Positions 33,761-44,913 are shown, counted from the stretch's first letter. The stretch: 64,000 bases of DNA from Azospirillum sp. TSA2s (GCF_004923315.1 NZ_CP039648.1:586001-650000), one strand, 5' to 3'. Numbers and translations: made by a program. Notes: generated from the letters alone by a model not told the origin.

Positions 33761-35248
33761 ATGACCGATCCCGCCCGTCCCGGCATCCTGGTGGTGGATG
33801 ACGAGCCGCGCTCCGTCGAAGTCATCGCCCGCCTGCTGGACGAGGAGTTCGAGGTCTTCACCGCCCTGTCGGCGGAAGACGCCCTGCGCCTGCTGGAAAC
33901 CGAGTGGATCCAGGTGGTCTTCTCCGACCAGCGGATGCCGGAGGTCAGCGGCGTGGAGTTCCTGACCCAGGTGCGCGAACGCTGGCCCGATGTGGTGCGG
34001 ATCGTCATCACCGGCTACATCGACCCCGAGGACATCATCGGCGCCATCAACACCGCCGGCATCCACCAGTTCATCACCAAGCCCTGGCACCCCGACCATC
34101 TGCTGCTGACCGCCCGCAACGCGGCGAAACTGTACCAGCTTCAGCGCGAGCATGACCGGTTGACCAGCGAGTTGAAGCTGCTGCCGCCGCTGGCCGAGAC
34201 CCGCGTCGCGACCAAGCGCGAGCGGGTGCGCCAATCCTACCGCTTCGACGGCCTGATCCGTGCCGAGGGCAGCCCGGTGGAGGAGGTCTGCCGGCAGGCG
34301 GAGCGGGTGGCCGGCTTCAACGTCCCGGTTCTGGTGCTGGGGGAGACCGGCACCGGCAAGGAGTTGCTCGCCCGCGCCATCCATTACGGTAGCCCGCGCT
34401 CCGACCAGCCCTTTTATTGCGAAAACTGCGGCGCCATCCCGGACGAACTGCTGGAAAGCGAGCTGTTCGGCCACAAGAAGGGTGCCTTCACCGGCGCCCA
34501 CAGCAACCGTGTCGGCCTGCTGGAGCAGGCGGACGGTGGCACCATCTTCCTGGACGAGATCGGCGACATCAGCCCGGCCTTCCAGGTCCGGCTGTTGCGC
34601 TTCCTGCAGGAGGGCGAGATCAGGCCGGTGGGGTCGAACGAGACGCGGCGGGTCGATGTCCGCGTCGTCGCCGCCACCCACCGCGACCTGACCGCCGAGG
34701 TGAAGGCCGGCCGCTTCCGCGAGGATCTCTATTACCGGCTCAGCACCATGACGTTGACCATGCCGCCCTTGCGCGACCGGCCGGACGACATCCCGGTGCT
34801 GGCCCGCCACATCCTCGACCGGCTGTCCGCCGCCCATGGCAAGCCTGTCTCCGGCTTCGCTGCCGACACGATGGCCTGCCTGGAGTCCTATGGCTGGCCC
34901 GGCAATGTGCGCGAGTTGCAGAACGAGATCATGCGGATGCTGGTGCTGTGCGAGGGCGAGACGCTGGGCGCTGACCTGCTGTCCGACCCTGTGCTGCGCG
35001 GTGCTGCGCTGAACGCCCGCCCGGCCTCGCCGGAGGATGGACCGCTGCCGCCGCTCGACCTGATCGGCCAGGGCGGGCCGCTGAAGTCACGGATCGAGCG
35101 GGTGGAGGCCGGCATCCTCATGGAAACACTGGTCCGCTGCCGCTGGAACAAGAGCAAGGCCGCCGACGAGTTGGGCCTGTCGCGCATGGGCCTGCGCGCC
35201 AAGCTGGAACGCTATGGCATCGAGCGCGGGCCGGCGCAGCGGCACTGA
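33761..35248 (+). CDS. hupR: HupR/HoxA NtrC-family hydrogenase response regulator
   Basis: 495 residues: receiver domain (Asp56 in FSDQRMPE), sigma-54 AAA+ domain (Walker A GETGTGKE from residue 194, GAFTGA loop at 241-246, Walker B TIFLDEIGD) and a C-terminal Fis-type helix-turn-helix (NKSKAADELGLSRMGLRAKL). The intact GAFTGA loop means it can engage sigma-54, unlike the Rhodobacter capsulatus HupR that works with sigma-70. A sigma-54 promoter is present before hupS. In this family the unphosphorylated form activates, so HupT phosphorylation without H2 turns expression off. It follows hypA by 30 bases. Confidence 0.93.
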   Translation: MTDPARPGILVVDDEPRSVEVIARLLDEEFEVFTALSAEDALRLLETEWIQVVFSDQRMPEVSGVEFLTQVRERWPDVVRIVITGYIDPEDIIGAINTAGIHQFITKPWHPDHLLLTARNAAKLYQLQREHDRLTSELKLLPPLAETRVATKRERVRQSYRFDGLIRAEGSPVEEVCRQAERVAGFNVPVLVLGETGTGKELLARAIHYGSPRSDQPFYCENCGAIPDELLESELFGHKKGAFTGAHSNRVGLLEQADGGTIFLDEIGDISPAFQVRLLRFLQEGEIRPVGSNETRRVDVRVVAATHRDLTAEVKAGRFREDLYYRLSTMTLTMPPLRDRPDDIPVLARHILDRLSAAHGKPVSGFAADTMACLESYGWPGNVRELQNEIMRMLVLCEGETLGADLLSDPVLRGAALNARPASPEDGPLPPLDLIGQGGPLKSRIERVEAGILMETLVRCRWNKSKAADELGLSRMGLRAKLERYGIERGPAQRH

Positions 35249-35271
35249 TCCACCCTCTCCCACTCAGGATC

Positions 35272-35294
35272 CCCTCTCCCCCCCGGGGAGAGGG
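35272..35294. repeat. Intergenic hairpin CCCTCTCCCC/GGGGAGAGGG
   Basis: A perfect 10-base-pair stem with a 3-base loop lies between hupR and hupE, with a partial second copy of the left arm at about 35253. It has no T-tract. It resembles the short intergenic hairpin repeats scattered through many high-GC proteobacterial genomes. Confidence 0.5.
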
Positions 35295-35348
35295 AGAATT
35301 GGGCGGGAGAAACCACCAAAACCACAAGAACCCGAGGAGCCGTTCGAT

Positions 35349-35897
35349 ATGTCGAAAATCACTCGTCTTGCCACCATCTCAGCGGCCATCGCGCTTGCCG
35401 CCACCCCTGCCCTTGCCCATCCTGGCCATCTCACCGGGGCCGGCTTCCTCGACGGCGCCGCGCATCCGCTGGGCGGGCTGGATCACCTGATCGCCATGGT
35501 CACCGTCGGCGTCTATGGCGCCACCATCGGCGGGCGCGCCGTGCTGGCCGTGCCGGGAGCGTTCCTGGCCGCCATGCTGGCCGGTGGCCTGTTCGCGCTG
35601 ACGGGCGGCGAGCTGCCGCTGGTCGAGCCGACCATTTACGCCTCCACCGTCGTGCTGGCCCTGCTGTGCGTCATGCCGATGTCGCGCAACAGTCTGATCG
35701 GCGTCGTCTTCGCCGCCGGCTTCGGCCTGTTCCACGGCTTCGCCCATGGCGCGGAGATGCCAGCCGACGCCGCGGCGCTGGGCTATGCCGCCGGCTTCCT
35801 CGCCAGCACGGCCGGGCTGCATGCGGTCGGTGTGGCGATTGGTTACGCGATCCATCGCCTGATCGGCCGGCCGGAAGAAGATGGCCAGACCGCCTGA
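35349..35897 (+). CDS. hupE: HupE/UreJ-family nickel permease-like membrane protein
   Basis: 182 residues. A signal peptide ending ALA is followed by the HPGH nickel-binding motif at the mature N-terminus (AHPGHLTGAGFLDGAAHPLGGLDHL), then about five hydrophobic helices with GLFHGFAHGAE. Family members allow Ni entry for hydrogenase or urease. A large hairpin (35905-35951) follows the stop and separates it from the hupS promoter. Confidence 0.9.
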   Translation: MSKITRLATISAAIALAATPALAHPGHLTGAGFLDGAAHPLGGLDHLIAMVTVGVYGATIGGRAVLAVPGAFLAAMLAGGLFALTGGELPLVEPTIYASTVVLALLCVMPMSRNSLIGVVFAAGFGLFHGFAHGAEMPADAAALGYAAGFLASTAGLHAVGVAIGYAIHRLIGRPEEDGQTA

Positions 35898-35904
35898 TCC
35901 CACC

Positions 35905-35951
35905 GGCAACTCTCCTTCCACCCCGGCCGTCGTTTCGGCCGGGGAGTTGCC
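35905..35951 (+). terminator. Hairpin after hupE, probable terminator or stabiliser
   Basis: CCCCGGCC-gtcgtttc-GGCCGGGG forms the core stem, extended by flanking GGCAACTC/GAGTTGCC with a one-sided bulge. There is no T-tract, so it may stabilise the 3' end rather than terminate alone. Confidence 0.45.
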
Positions 35952-36007
35952 AGCGGTCGAGGCCCCTGACCCTTTGTGACCGTTGGTTTGCCCAATGTTC
36001 GTACTAC

Positions 36008-36021
36008 GGCACGATTGTTGC
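36008..36021 (+). promoter_or_regulatory. Sigma-54 (-24/-12) promoter of hupSLC
   Basis: GGCACG-ATTG-TTGC has the exact GG-N10-GC spacing of sigma-54 promoters and lies 69 bases before the hupS ATG. The HupR protein encoded upstream has the GAFTGA loop needed to activate it. Transcription should start near 36033. Confidence 0.8.
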
Positions 36022-36089
36022 CTAGGGCCCGCGGAGAAGCGCACCGGATCCTCGCACGCCGGTGCTGCCCGACGGGAGAAAACAAACCG

Positions 36090-37163
36090 ATGGCAACGCT
36101 GGAAACCTTCTACGAGGTGATGCGGCGGCAGGGGATCACACGCCGTTCGTTCCTGAAATACTGCTCGCTGACCGCGGCGGCGCTCGGCCTCGGGCCGGAA
36201 CTGGTGCCTAAGATCGTCCACGCCATGGAAACCAAGCCGCGCACCCCGGTGCTGTGGCTGCACGGGCTGGAATGCACCTGCTGCTCCGAATCCTTCATCC
36301 GCTCGGCGCACCCGCTGGTGAAGGACGTGGTGCTGTCGATGATCTCGCTGGACTACGACGACACGCTGATGGCGTCGGCCGGCCACCATGCCGAGGCGAT
36401 CCTCGACGAGGTGATGGAGAAGTACAAGGGCAACTACATCCTGGCGGTGGAAGGCAATCCGCCGCTGAATCAGGATGGCATGTCCTGCATCATCGGCGGC
36501 AAGCCCTTCACCGACCAGCTGCGCAAGGTCGCCAAGGACGCCAAGGCGATCATCTCCTGGGGCTCCTGCGCGTCCTTCGGCTGCGTCCAGGCGGCGCGCC
36601 CGAATCCGACCCGCGCCACCCCGGTGCATGAGGTCATCACCGACAAGCCGATCATCAAGGTCCCCGGCTGCCCGCCGATTGCCGAGGTGATGACCGGCGT
36701 CATCACCTACATGCTGACCTTCGACCGCATCCCGGAACTGGACCGCCAGGGCCGGCCGAAGATGTTCTACAGCCAGCGCATCCACGACAAATGCTATCGC
36801 CGGCCGCATTTCGACGCCGGCCAGTTCGTGGAGTCCTTCGACGACGAGGGCGCGCGCAAGGGCTATTGCCTCTACAAGGTCGGCTGCAAGGGGCCGACGA
36901 CCTACAACGCCTGCTCCACCGTGCGCTGGAACGAGGGCACCAGCTTCCCCATCCAGTCCGGCCACGGCTGCATCGGCTGCTCGGAGGACGGTTTCTGGGA
37001 CAAGGGCTCCTGGTACGCCCGACAGTCCGACATCCTCCAGTTCGGGATCGAGGCCAACGCCGACCAGATCGGCACCACCGCCGCCATCGGCGTCGGCAGC
37101 ATCATCGCCGCCCACGCGGCCGTCAGCGCCCTGAAGCGCGCGCAGCACAAGGGAGACGTCTGA
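36090..37163 (+). CDS. hupS: Uptake [NiFe] hydrogenase small subunit HupS (O2-tolerant type)
   Basis: 357 residues. A twin-arginine signal ([10 protein letters not shown]) exports the folded complex to the periplasmic face; the mature protein probably starts near Met46 (METKPRTP). Cys62, 64, 65, 160, 165 and 194 correspond to Cys17, 19, 20, 115, 120 and 149 of Ralstonia eutropha HoxK, the six ligands of the [4Fe-3S] proximal cluster that gives oxygen tolerance. Ligands for the medial and distal clusters follow ([51 protein letters not shown]). A C-terminal hydrophobic helix ([16 protein letters not shown]) anchors it. It is the first gene of hupSLC. Confidence 0.95.
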   Translation: MATLETFYEVMRRQGITRRSFLKYCSLTAAALGLGPELVPKIVHAMETKPRTPVLWLHGLECTCCSESFIRSAHPLVKDVVLSMISLDYDDTLMASAGHHAEAILDEVMEKYKGNYILAVEGNPPLNQDGMSCIIGGKPFTDQLRKVAKDAKAIISWGSCASFGCVQAARPNPTRATPVHEVITDKPIIKVPGCPPIAEVMTGVITYMLTFDRIPELDRQGRPKMFYSQRIHDKCYRRPHFDAGQFVESFDDEGARKGYCLYKVGCKGPTTYNACSTVRWNEGTSFPIQSGHGCIGCSEDGFWDKGSWYARQSDILQFGIEANADQIGTTAAIGVGSIIAAHAAVSALKRAQHKGDV

Positions 37164-37165
37164 CC

Positions 37166-38980
<1,815 letters not shown>

Positions 38981-39004
38981 CCGGCAACCGAGGAGGATTA
39001 CGTC

Positions 39005-39799
39005 ATGGCTCCTCTCGACGATGCGAAGCCGGTCGCGACACCGGATGAGGAAGGGACGGCCACCCCGGCGGCCGGCCGCTTCCTGAAGGCGATCTATGTG
39101 TACGAGGTGCCGGTGCGGGTCTGGCACTGGGTCAACGCGCTGGCGATCGTGGTTCTGTCGGTCACCGGCTACCTGATCGCCAATCCGCTGCCAACCATGC
39201 CGGGCGAGGCCAGCGCCAATTTCCTGATGGGCTACATCCGCTTCGTCCATTTTGCGGCGGCCTACATCTTCGCAGTCGGCTTCATCGGCCGGCTCTATTG
39301 GGCCTTCGCCGGCAACCACCATGCCCGGCAGCTGTTCCGCTTCCCCTTCTGGGACCGCCACTGGTGGGGGGAGCTGTTCGTGGAAGCCCGCTGGTACCTG
39401 TTCCTGGAGCGCAAGCCGAAGCTCTATGTCGGCCACAACCCGCTGGCGCAGTTCGCCATGTTCTGGGCGATCGCGGTCGGCAGCGTCTTCATGATCGTCA
39501 CCGGTTTCGCGCTCTACAGCGAGGGGGCGGGACAGGGCAGCTGGCAGGACCGGCTCTTCGGCTGGGTCATCCCGCTGTTCGGCCAGAGCATGGACGTCCA
39601 CACCTGGCACCATCTGGGCATGTGGGCGATCCTGCTGTTCGTGATCGTCCACGTCTATGCCGCGGTGCGCGAGGACATCATGTCCCGCCAGTCGATCATC
39701 TCCACCATGATCAGCGGCGTCCGCACTTTCAAGGACACCGAAGCCCCGGCGGACGGGGAGCATGAGCGGCCGGTTAAGAAGGTGGCGCGGGCGGGGTGA
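39005..39799 (+). CDS. hupC: Ni/Fe-hydrogenase b-type cytochrome HupC
   Basis: 264 residues with four membrane helices. Likely haem-binding histidines are in VRVWHWVNA, IRFVHFAAAY, HTWHHLGMW and FVIVHVYAAVREDI, matching HupC/HoxZ/HyaC. It anchors HupSL and transfers electrons to the quinone pool. GAGGA precedes the ATG, 24 bases after hupL. A long hairpin follows at 39863-39899. Confidence 0.94.
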   Translation: MAPLDDAKPVATPDEEGTATPAAGRFLKAIYVYEVPVRVWHWVNALAIVVLSVTGYLIANPLPTMPGEASANFLMGYIRFVHFAAAYIFAVGFIGRLYWAFAGNHHARQLFRFPFWDRHWWGELFVEARWYLFLERKPKLYVGHNPLAQFAMFWAIAVGSVFMIVTGFALYSEGAGQGSWQDRLFGWVIPLFGQSMDVHTWHHLGMWAILLFVIVHVYAAVREDIMSRQSIISTMISGVRTFKDTEAPADGEHERPVKKVARAG

Positions 39800-39862
39800 G
39801 ATTGCGCGCGCCACCACTCCGCACCCTTTGAAAACCTTGAACCGTTCCGCATGCGTTCCCAT

Positions 39863-39899
39863 ATCTGGGAGGTTCCGAAACAAACGGAGTCTCCCAGAT
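39863..39899 (+). terminator. Hairpin between hupC and the downstream small gene
   Basis: ATCTGGGAG-gt-TCCG-aaacaaa-CGGA-gt-CTCCCAGAT gives a 9-base-pair outer and 4-base-pair inner stem. There is no T-tract. It may protect the hupSLC message or reduce read-through into the gene at 39936. Confidence 0.5.
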
Positions 39900-39935
39900 C
39901 AGCGCCGCCCCGCCCGGGTGCGGCCGGAGGACGTC

Positions 39936-40298
39936 ATGCCTTACTTTCCGACCATCGAATTGACCCCGCAGGTGAAGATGCTGCTGGCCCGCGGGGCATT
40001 GACGCTGAACCCCGGCCAGTGGGTGCGGGGTGAGAAGGGACGCGGCCGGTTCCTGCGCACCGATCCGCGCACCGGCACCACCTATGTCAGCTGGCTGAGG
40101 CCGGGCGACGATTGGGAAACCGCGTCGCAGCGCTTCCACCGCGCCTGCCGCAAGGGCTATATCGGCAAGTATCGCGGCCTGTACGAGTTCGACAAGGCCA
40201 CCCGGACTGCCGATGTCCCTGTCCGCCGCGAGAAGGTCCGGGTGCCGGTCCAGATGCCGCTGTTCGCCTACAAGGCGAAGGACGCAATCCACGCCTGA
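39936..40298 (+). CDS. Hypothetical protein in the hup operon
   Basis: 120 residues, basic, soluble, with no signal or membrane segment. It begins MPYFPTIELTPQVKMLLARG and continues with GQWVRGEKGRGRFLRTDP and TTYVSWLRPGDDW, suggesting a small beta-rich domain. No cysteine pair is visible. CGGAGGA lies before the ATG. It follows hupC on the same strand after a hairpin, and its last 31 bases overlap the 3' end of hypF on the other strand. I do not recognise the family; a hydrogenase-related role is suggested only by position. Confidence 0.75.
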   Translation: MPYFPTIELTPQVKMLLARGALTLNPGQWVRGEKGRGRFLRTDPRTGTTYVSWLRPGDDWETASQRFHRACRKGYIGKYRGLYEFDKATRTADVPVRREKVRVPVQMPLFAYKAKDAIHA

Positions 40299-42508
40299 CC
40301 GAGGCTGAGCCCGCCATCGTTGGCCGGCGCCAGCCTCGGCAGCAGCGCCTCCACCCCGGCGACGTGGAAGCCGGCAACCAGTTCCTCCGCCAGAACCGCG
40401 TTCATCAGACAACCGCCGGACAGCACCACCCGGCCGAGGCCATGGGCGCGCAGTACCGGCAACATCCAGTCCACCAGCGCCGCGGCCAGCGTGCCGTGGA
40501 ACAGGTCCGCCCCCTCCCTGGCATCGGCAACGGTCAGCAGCCTTTCCAGCAGCGGCGTCAAATCAAGCTCGCCCTCTTCGATCCGCCAAGCGCCCTCCGC
40601 CACCCGTGGCCGGCGCACCAGGGATTCCAGCGCCATCGGCGCCTCGCCCTCGAAGCCGGCCACGGCGCGAACGCCCAGCAGCCCGCAGGCGGCATCGAAC
40701 CAGCGCCCGCAGGAGCTGGTCAGCGGCGCGTTGATGCCACGCTCGATCATCCGCCGCACCCCCTCGGCCGGACCATGACCACCGAAGCGGGGAACGATCT
40801 CGTCGGCACGGCCCATGCGGACCAGGGCGGATGCAGCCATCCGCCAGGGCTGGCGGGCGGCGACATCGCCGCCGGGCTGGGCGAGCGGAGCGAAGCTGCC
40901 GAGCCGCTCGGCCCGCAGCCCGTCGACCAGAAGCATCTCCCCACCCCAGGAGCCGCCATCCTCGCCCAGCCCGAACCCGTCAAGCGCAAGGCCCAATGCC
41001 GGCCCTTCCATCCGGTGTTCGGCCATCACGGCGGCGACATGGGCGTGGTGGTGCTGGACGGCAACGGCGGGCAGGCCGGTTCGCTCGGCGAAGCGGGTCG
41101 ACTGGAAATCCGGGTGCCTGTCATGGGCGACCGCCACCGGCTCCACGCCCAGGATGTGCAGCAGATGGGCGACCGTCTCCTCCAGGAAGCCCAGCGTCGC
41201 GGCATTGTCGAGGTCGCCGATGTGCTGGGACAGGAAGGCCTCGTCGCCGCGGGTGACGCAGACCGTCGCCTTCAGGTGGCCGCCGACCGCCAGGATCGGC
41301 GGCACGGGGCGGGCCAGCCGGATCGGCTCCGGGACATGGCCGCGGCCCCGGCGCAGGAAGGCGGGGGCACCGGCCAGCTTGCGCACCACGCTGTCGTCGG
41401 CGCGGATGACGATGTCGCGGTCATGGTCGACGATCAGGTCGGCGATGCCGTCCAGCCTCTCCCGCGCCTCGTCGTTGCCGATGGCCAGCGGCTCCCCGCC
41501 GGGATTGGCGGAGGTCATCACCAGCGTCAGGTCCTGCGGCTCGCCCAGCCAGCCGGCGCCGTCGGGGCGACCGGCCGCCTCGTGGAAAAGCAGGTAATGC
41601 AGCGGCGTGTAGGGCAGCATGACGCCCAGCCAAGCCAGACCGGGGGCGATGTCCGGCGCCAGTTCCGGTGCGTCCTCCCGCCGCCGCAGAAGTACGATGG
41701 GGCGCGCCACGCCTTCCAGCACTGCACGTTCGTCGGCATCCATGCGGACATGGCGGCCGGCGGAGACCGCATTGGCGACCATCAGGGCGAAGGGCTTGCC
41801 GTTGCGCTGCTTGACCCGCCGCAGCCGCTCCACCGCATCCGCCCGCGTGGCGTCACAGGCAAGGTGGAAACCGCCCAGCCCCTTGATGGCAACGATCTTG
41901 CCATCCCGCAAGGCGGCCAGGACCTCCTCCGGCGGGTGAGACAGACTGGGGCCGCAGGTCGGGCAGGCCGTCGGCTGGGCGTGGAAGCGGCGGTCGACCG
42001 GGTCCTGGTACTCCGACAGGCAGTCGGGACAAAGCGCAAAACCGGCCATGGCCGTCTGTGGCCGGTCATAAGGAAGCCGCCGCGTGATGGTATAGCGCGG
42101 GCCGCAATGGGTGCAGTTCAGGAAGGCATAGCGATAACGGCGGTCGGCCGGATCGAACAGTTCGGCGAGGCAGGCCGGGCAAACCGTGGCGTCCGGCCCG
42201 ATGCCGGTGGCGACGGCGCCAGCGGAATCGCTGTGGCGGATAGAAAAGGAGTCCTCATCGGGGAGCGGGGCGACCGTCTCGCATTCCACCGCGTCGATGC
42301 GGGCCAGCGGCGGCGCCTCCGCCGTCAGGACCGCGACCAGATCGGCGGCGGCAGTGCCCTGCACCTCGATCAGCACGCCCTGCGGGTCGTTCAGAACCCA
42401 GCCGGTCAGGCCGAACCGCCGGGCGAGCGCATGGACATGCGGGCGGAACCCCACCCCCTGCACCCGTCCCCGCACGCGGATGCGCAACCGGTTCTCAACG
42501 CCTGTCAT
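40268..42508 (-). CDS. hypF: Carbamoyltransferase HypF
   Basis: 746 residues. The N-terminal acylphosphatase domain has VRGRVQGVGFRPHVH. Two zinc-finger motifs follow (CPACLAELFDP with NCTHCGPRYT, and CPDCLSEYQDP with ACPTCGPSL), then the YrdC-like domain and the Kae1-like carbamoyltransferase domain (HHAHVAAVMAEH, LALDGFGLGEDGGSWGGE, VVLSGGCLMNAVL). HypF makes the cyanide ligand precursor from carbamoyl phosphate for transfer to HypE. The ATG at 42508 has GGGAAAG 5 bases upstream and starts right at the acylphosphatase fold. It is convergent with the hup operon. Confidence 0.94.
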   Translation of the reverse strand: MTGVENRLRIRVRGRVQGVGFRPHVHALARRFGLTGWVLNDPQGVLIEVQGTAAADLVAVLTAEAPPLARIDAVECETVAPLPDEDSFSIRHSDSAGAVATGIGPDATVCPACLAELFDPADRRYRYAFLNCTHCGPRYTITRRLPYDRPQTAMAGFALCPDCLSEYQDPVDRRFHAQPTACPTCGPSLSHPPEEVLAALRDGKIVAIKGLGGFHLACDATRADAVERLRRVKQRNGKPFALMVANAVSAGRHVRMDADERAVLEGVARPIVLLRRREDAPELAPDIAPGLAWLGVMLPYTPLHYLLFHEAAGRPDGAGWLGEPQDLTLVMTSANPGGEPLAIGNDEARERLDGIADLIVDHDRDIVIRADDSVVRKLAGAPAFLRRGRGHVPEPIRLARPVPPILAVGGHLKATVCVTRGDEAFLSQHIGDLDNAATLGFLEETVAHLLHILGVEPVAVAHDRHPDFQSTRFAERTGLPAVAVQHHHAHVAAVMAEHRMEGPALGLALDGFGLGEDGGSWGGEMLLVDGLRAERLGSFAPLAQPGGDVAARQPWRMAASALVRMGRADEIVPRFGGHGPAEGVRRMIERGINAPLTSSCGRWFDAACGLLGVRAVAGFEGEAPMALESLVRRPRVAEGAWRIEEGELDLTPLLERLLTVADAREGADLFHGTLAAALVDWMLPVLRAHGLGRVVLSGGCLMNAVLAEELVAGFHVAGVEALLPRLAPANDGGLSLGQAWIASFAL

Positions 42509-42658
42509 CGGCTTTCCCGAATGGTCTTCGGCTGCGCCGAACCCCTTCATCCTAACCGTCTCATGGCTTTGGGCGAAACTTGGATTCGCCTGTTCGCAAC
42601 GATCCCGCCTGCGGCCGGTTGACAGGGGGACATGCGGAACCGGAACGGAGACGCCGTC

Positions 42659-42892
42659 ATGAGCGCAAGCAAGCACGAGAAGACCGACAAGCCCACCGAC
42701 GCCGACCTGAAGAACAACCCGCAGATCGGCGGAACCAAGGGCGCCCGCGCCGCCGGGATGTCGGCGGACGACATGGATCTTGCCCAAGGTGAAAGCACCT
42801 TCGAGGGCGACGTCGAGAACCAGACCAATGACAAGGGTGGGGTCGACAAGCCCTTCCGCGACACCGCCCCGCTGAAGCCACGGCAGGCTTAG
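42659..42892 (+). CDS. Small hydrophilic protein of unknown function
   Basis: 77 residues, no hydrophobic segment, rich in Asp, Lys, Asn, Gly and Thr (MSASKHEKTDKPTDADLKNN, IGGTKGARAAGMSADDMDLA). The composition suggests an intrinsically disordered or desiccation/stress-type protein, but I recognise no family. GGAG lies about 9 bases before the ATG, and a strong rho-independent terminator follows 26 bases after the stop, which supports a real monocistronic gene. Confidence 0.7.
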   Translation: MSASKHEKTDKPTDADLKNNPQIGGTKGARAAGMSADDMDLAQGESTFEGDVENQTNDKGGVDKPFRDTAPLKPRQA

Positions 42893-42918
42893 CGAAACGG
42901 TCTTTTGAAAATGACGGG

Positions 42919-42947
42919 GGCGGCGCTCGCAGGGGCGCCGCCTTTTT
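42919..42947 (+). terminator. Rho-independent terminator
   Basis: GGCGGCGC-tcgcaggg-GCGCCGCC followed directly by TTTTT. It ends the transcript of the small gene at 42659-42892. The rest of 42948-43207 shows nothing I can support. Confidence 0.85.
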
Positions 42948-43207
42948 CAACTATGTCAAGGCAGGATCGGCAGGGTTGCCGCGCCTGCAGCAATCTGTTA
43001 CGTCTGCGGTATGCTGCACCGCGTCACGCCGCCTTGACGGCCTGCTCACCGCATTGACCTGAAGCCCGACGGCCCCTTTTCCGGGCCGACCGCCGCTTCG
43101 CAGCCATTCCATTTTTCGATTCCAATGCCCGAGACGGCACCCCACCGCCCCGCTTCCGCCGGTTCGCGGCGTCGGCCGTCCTCGTGCGCCTCAAGCTTGC
43201 GAGACCC

Positions 43208-44695
43208 ATGACCATCGATTTGCAACGGCTCCGTCAGGAGTGGTTCGGCAACACGCGCGGCGACCTGCTGTCCGGGCTTGTCGTCGCCCTTGCGCTGATT
43301 CCGGAGGCCATCGCCTTCTCCATCATTGCCGGCGTCGATCCGAAGATCGGACTTTACGCCTCCTTCGCCATCGCCATGTCCATCGCCATCGTCGGCGGCC
43401 GGCCGGGCATGATCTCCGCCGCCACGGCCGCCACCGCGGTGCTGATGGTCACGCTGATCAAGGACCACGGGCTGCAATATCTGCTGGCCGCCACCGTGCT
43501 GGCCGGAGTGCTGCAGATCGGCGCCGGATTCCTGCGGCTGGGCGCGCTGATGCGCTTCGTGTCGAAATCGGTGATGACCGGCTTCGTCAACGCGCTCGCC
43601 ATCCTGATCTTCCTGGCCCAGTTGCCGGAGCTGGTGGGCGTGCCAAGCGTCACCTATGCGCTGGTCGCGGCCGGGTTGGCGATCATCTACCTGCTGCCGC
43701 GTCTGACGCGGGTGGTGCCGTCGGCCCTGGTCAGCATCCTGGTGCTGACGGCGGTCACCATCGGCTTCGGCATCGACGTGCGCACCGTCGGCGACATGGG
43801 CGAACTGCCCAGCACCCTGCCGGTCTTCCTGCTGCCCGACATTCCGCTGACGCTGGAAACGCTGCGCATCATCCTGCCCTATTCCGCCGGCATCGCCGTG
43901 GTCGGGCTGTTGGAATCGCTGATGACCGCCGCCATCGTCGACGACATGACCGACACCGGCAGTGACAAGAACCGCGAATGCGTCGGCCAGGGCGTCGCCA
44001 ACATGGTTTCCGGCTTTCTCGGCGGCATGGCCGGCTGCGCGATGATCGGCCAGTCGGTCATCAACGTGAAGTCAGGCGGCCGAGGCCGACTGTCGACCTT
44101 CTGCGCCGGGCTGTTCCTGCTGTTCCTGATCGTCGTGCTGGGCGACTGGGTAAAGCGCATCCCGATGGCCGCCCTGGTGGCGGTGATGATCATGGTGTCG
44201 GTCGGCACCTTCAACTGGCGGTCGCTGCAAACGCTGGTGACGCACCCGCGAAGCTCCAGCGCGGTCATGCTGGCGACGGTGATCGGCGTGGTCTTCACCC
44301 ACAATCTTGCCGTCGGCGTGCTGATCGGCGTTCTGCTGTCCGGCATCTTCTTCGCCGGCAAGGTCGCCCGGCTGTTTCGTGTCACCTCCGCCCTGTCGGA
44401 GGATGGGCTTACCCGGACCTATCTGGTGGAGGGACAGCTGTTCTTCGCCTCGGCCGACGATTTCTCCGCCGCCTTCGATGTGCGGGAGAAGCTGGATACC
44501 GTCGTCATCGACGTGTCCCGCGCCCACATCTGGGACATCTCCAGCGTCGCGGCGCTCGACGGCGTGATGCTGAAGTTCCGCCGCGCCGGGGCGGAGGTGC
44601 GGCTGGCCGGCCTGAATGCGGCGAGCGAAACCATCGTCGACCGGCTGGCGATCCACGACAAGCCGGGCGCGGAGGAACGGGTGATGGCACACTGA
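43208..44695 (+). CDS. SulP-family anion transporter with STAS domain
   Basis: 495 residues: about eleven membrane helices followed by a C-terminal STAS domain (from about residue 405, [20 protein letters not shown] to [19 protein letters not shown]). The opening [35 protein letters not shown] is the SulP signature. Substrates in the family are sulfate, bicarbonate or other anions; the sequence does not decide. The ATG at 43208 is chosen; an in-frame GTG at 43184 would add eight residues. It stands alone, with no sulfate-assimilation or carbon-fixation genes beside it. Confidence 0.88.
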   Translation: MTIDLQRLRQEWFGNTRGDLLSGLVVALALIPEAIAFSIIAGVDPKIGLYASFAIAMSIAIVGGRPGMISAATAATAVLMVTLIKDHGLQYLLAATVLAGVLQIGAGFLRLGALMRFVSKSVMTGFVNALAILIFLAQLPELVGVPSVTYALVAAGLAIIYLLPRLTRVVPSALVSILVLTAVTIGFGIDVRTVGDMGELPSTLPVFLLPDIPLTLETLRIILPYSAGIAVVGLLESLMTAAIVDDMTDTGSDKNRECVGQGVANMVSGFLGGMAGCAMIGQSVINVKSGGRGRLSTFCAGLFLLFLIVVLGDWVKRIPMAALVAVMIMVSVGTFNWRSLQTLVTHPRSSSAVMLATVIGVVFTHNLAVGVLIGVLLSGIFFAGKVARLFRVTSALSEDGLTRTYLVEGQLFFASADDFSAAFDVREKLDTVVIDVSRAHIWDISSVAALDGVMLKFRRAGAEVRLAGLNAASETIVDRLAIHDKPGAEERVMAH

Positions 44696-44842
44696 CGGAC
44701 TTTTGCCGGCGGCCTTTTCCAAGGGTTGCCAGTCAGTCGACATCATTTTTGTGAAAGTGCGCCCGCGAGCCCGAAAGTCGATAGACTTTTGAGCAGGCGG
44801 GCGCTGGCGCAATGGCCGCACAATATTCCTGTTGGCTGATAT

Positions 44843-44862
44843 GGCGGGGTCGCTGCCCCGCC
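44843..44862 (+). other. Hairpin in the leader region of the type III PKS gene
   Basis: GGCGGGG-tcgctg-CCCCGCC followed by a T-rich run (CGTTGTTTTA), 52 bases before the PKS start. It could be the terminator of the SulP gene or part of the leader. Confidence 0.4.
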
Positions 44863-44913
44863 CGTTGTTTTACCTGACGGCATTTTAACCGGCGGCAGCA
44901 TGCAGGAGGCAGG

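Noticed and set aside
35960..36005. HupR binding sites of the TTG-N5-CAA type upstream of hupS
   Set aside because: TTG and CAA triplets are present, but none has the 5-base spacing.
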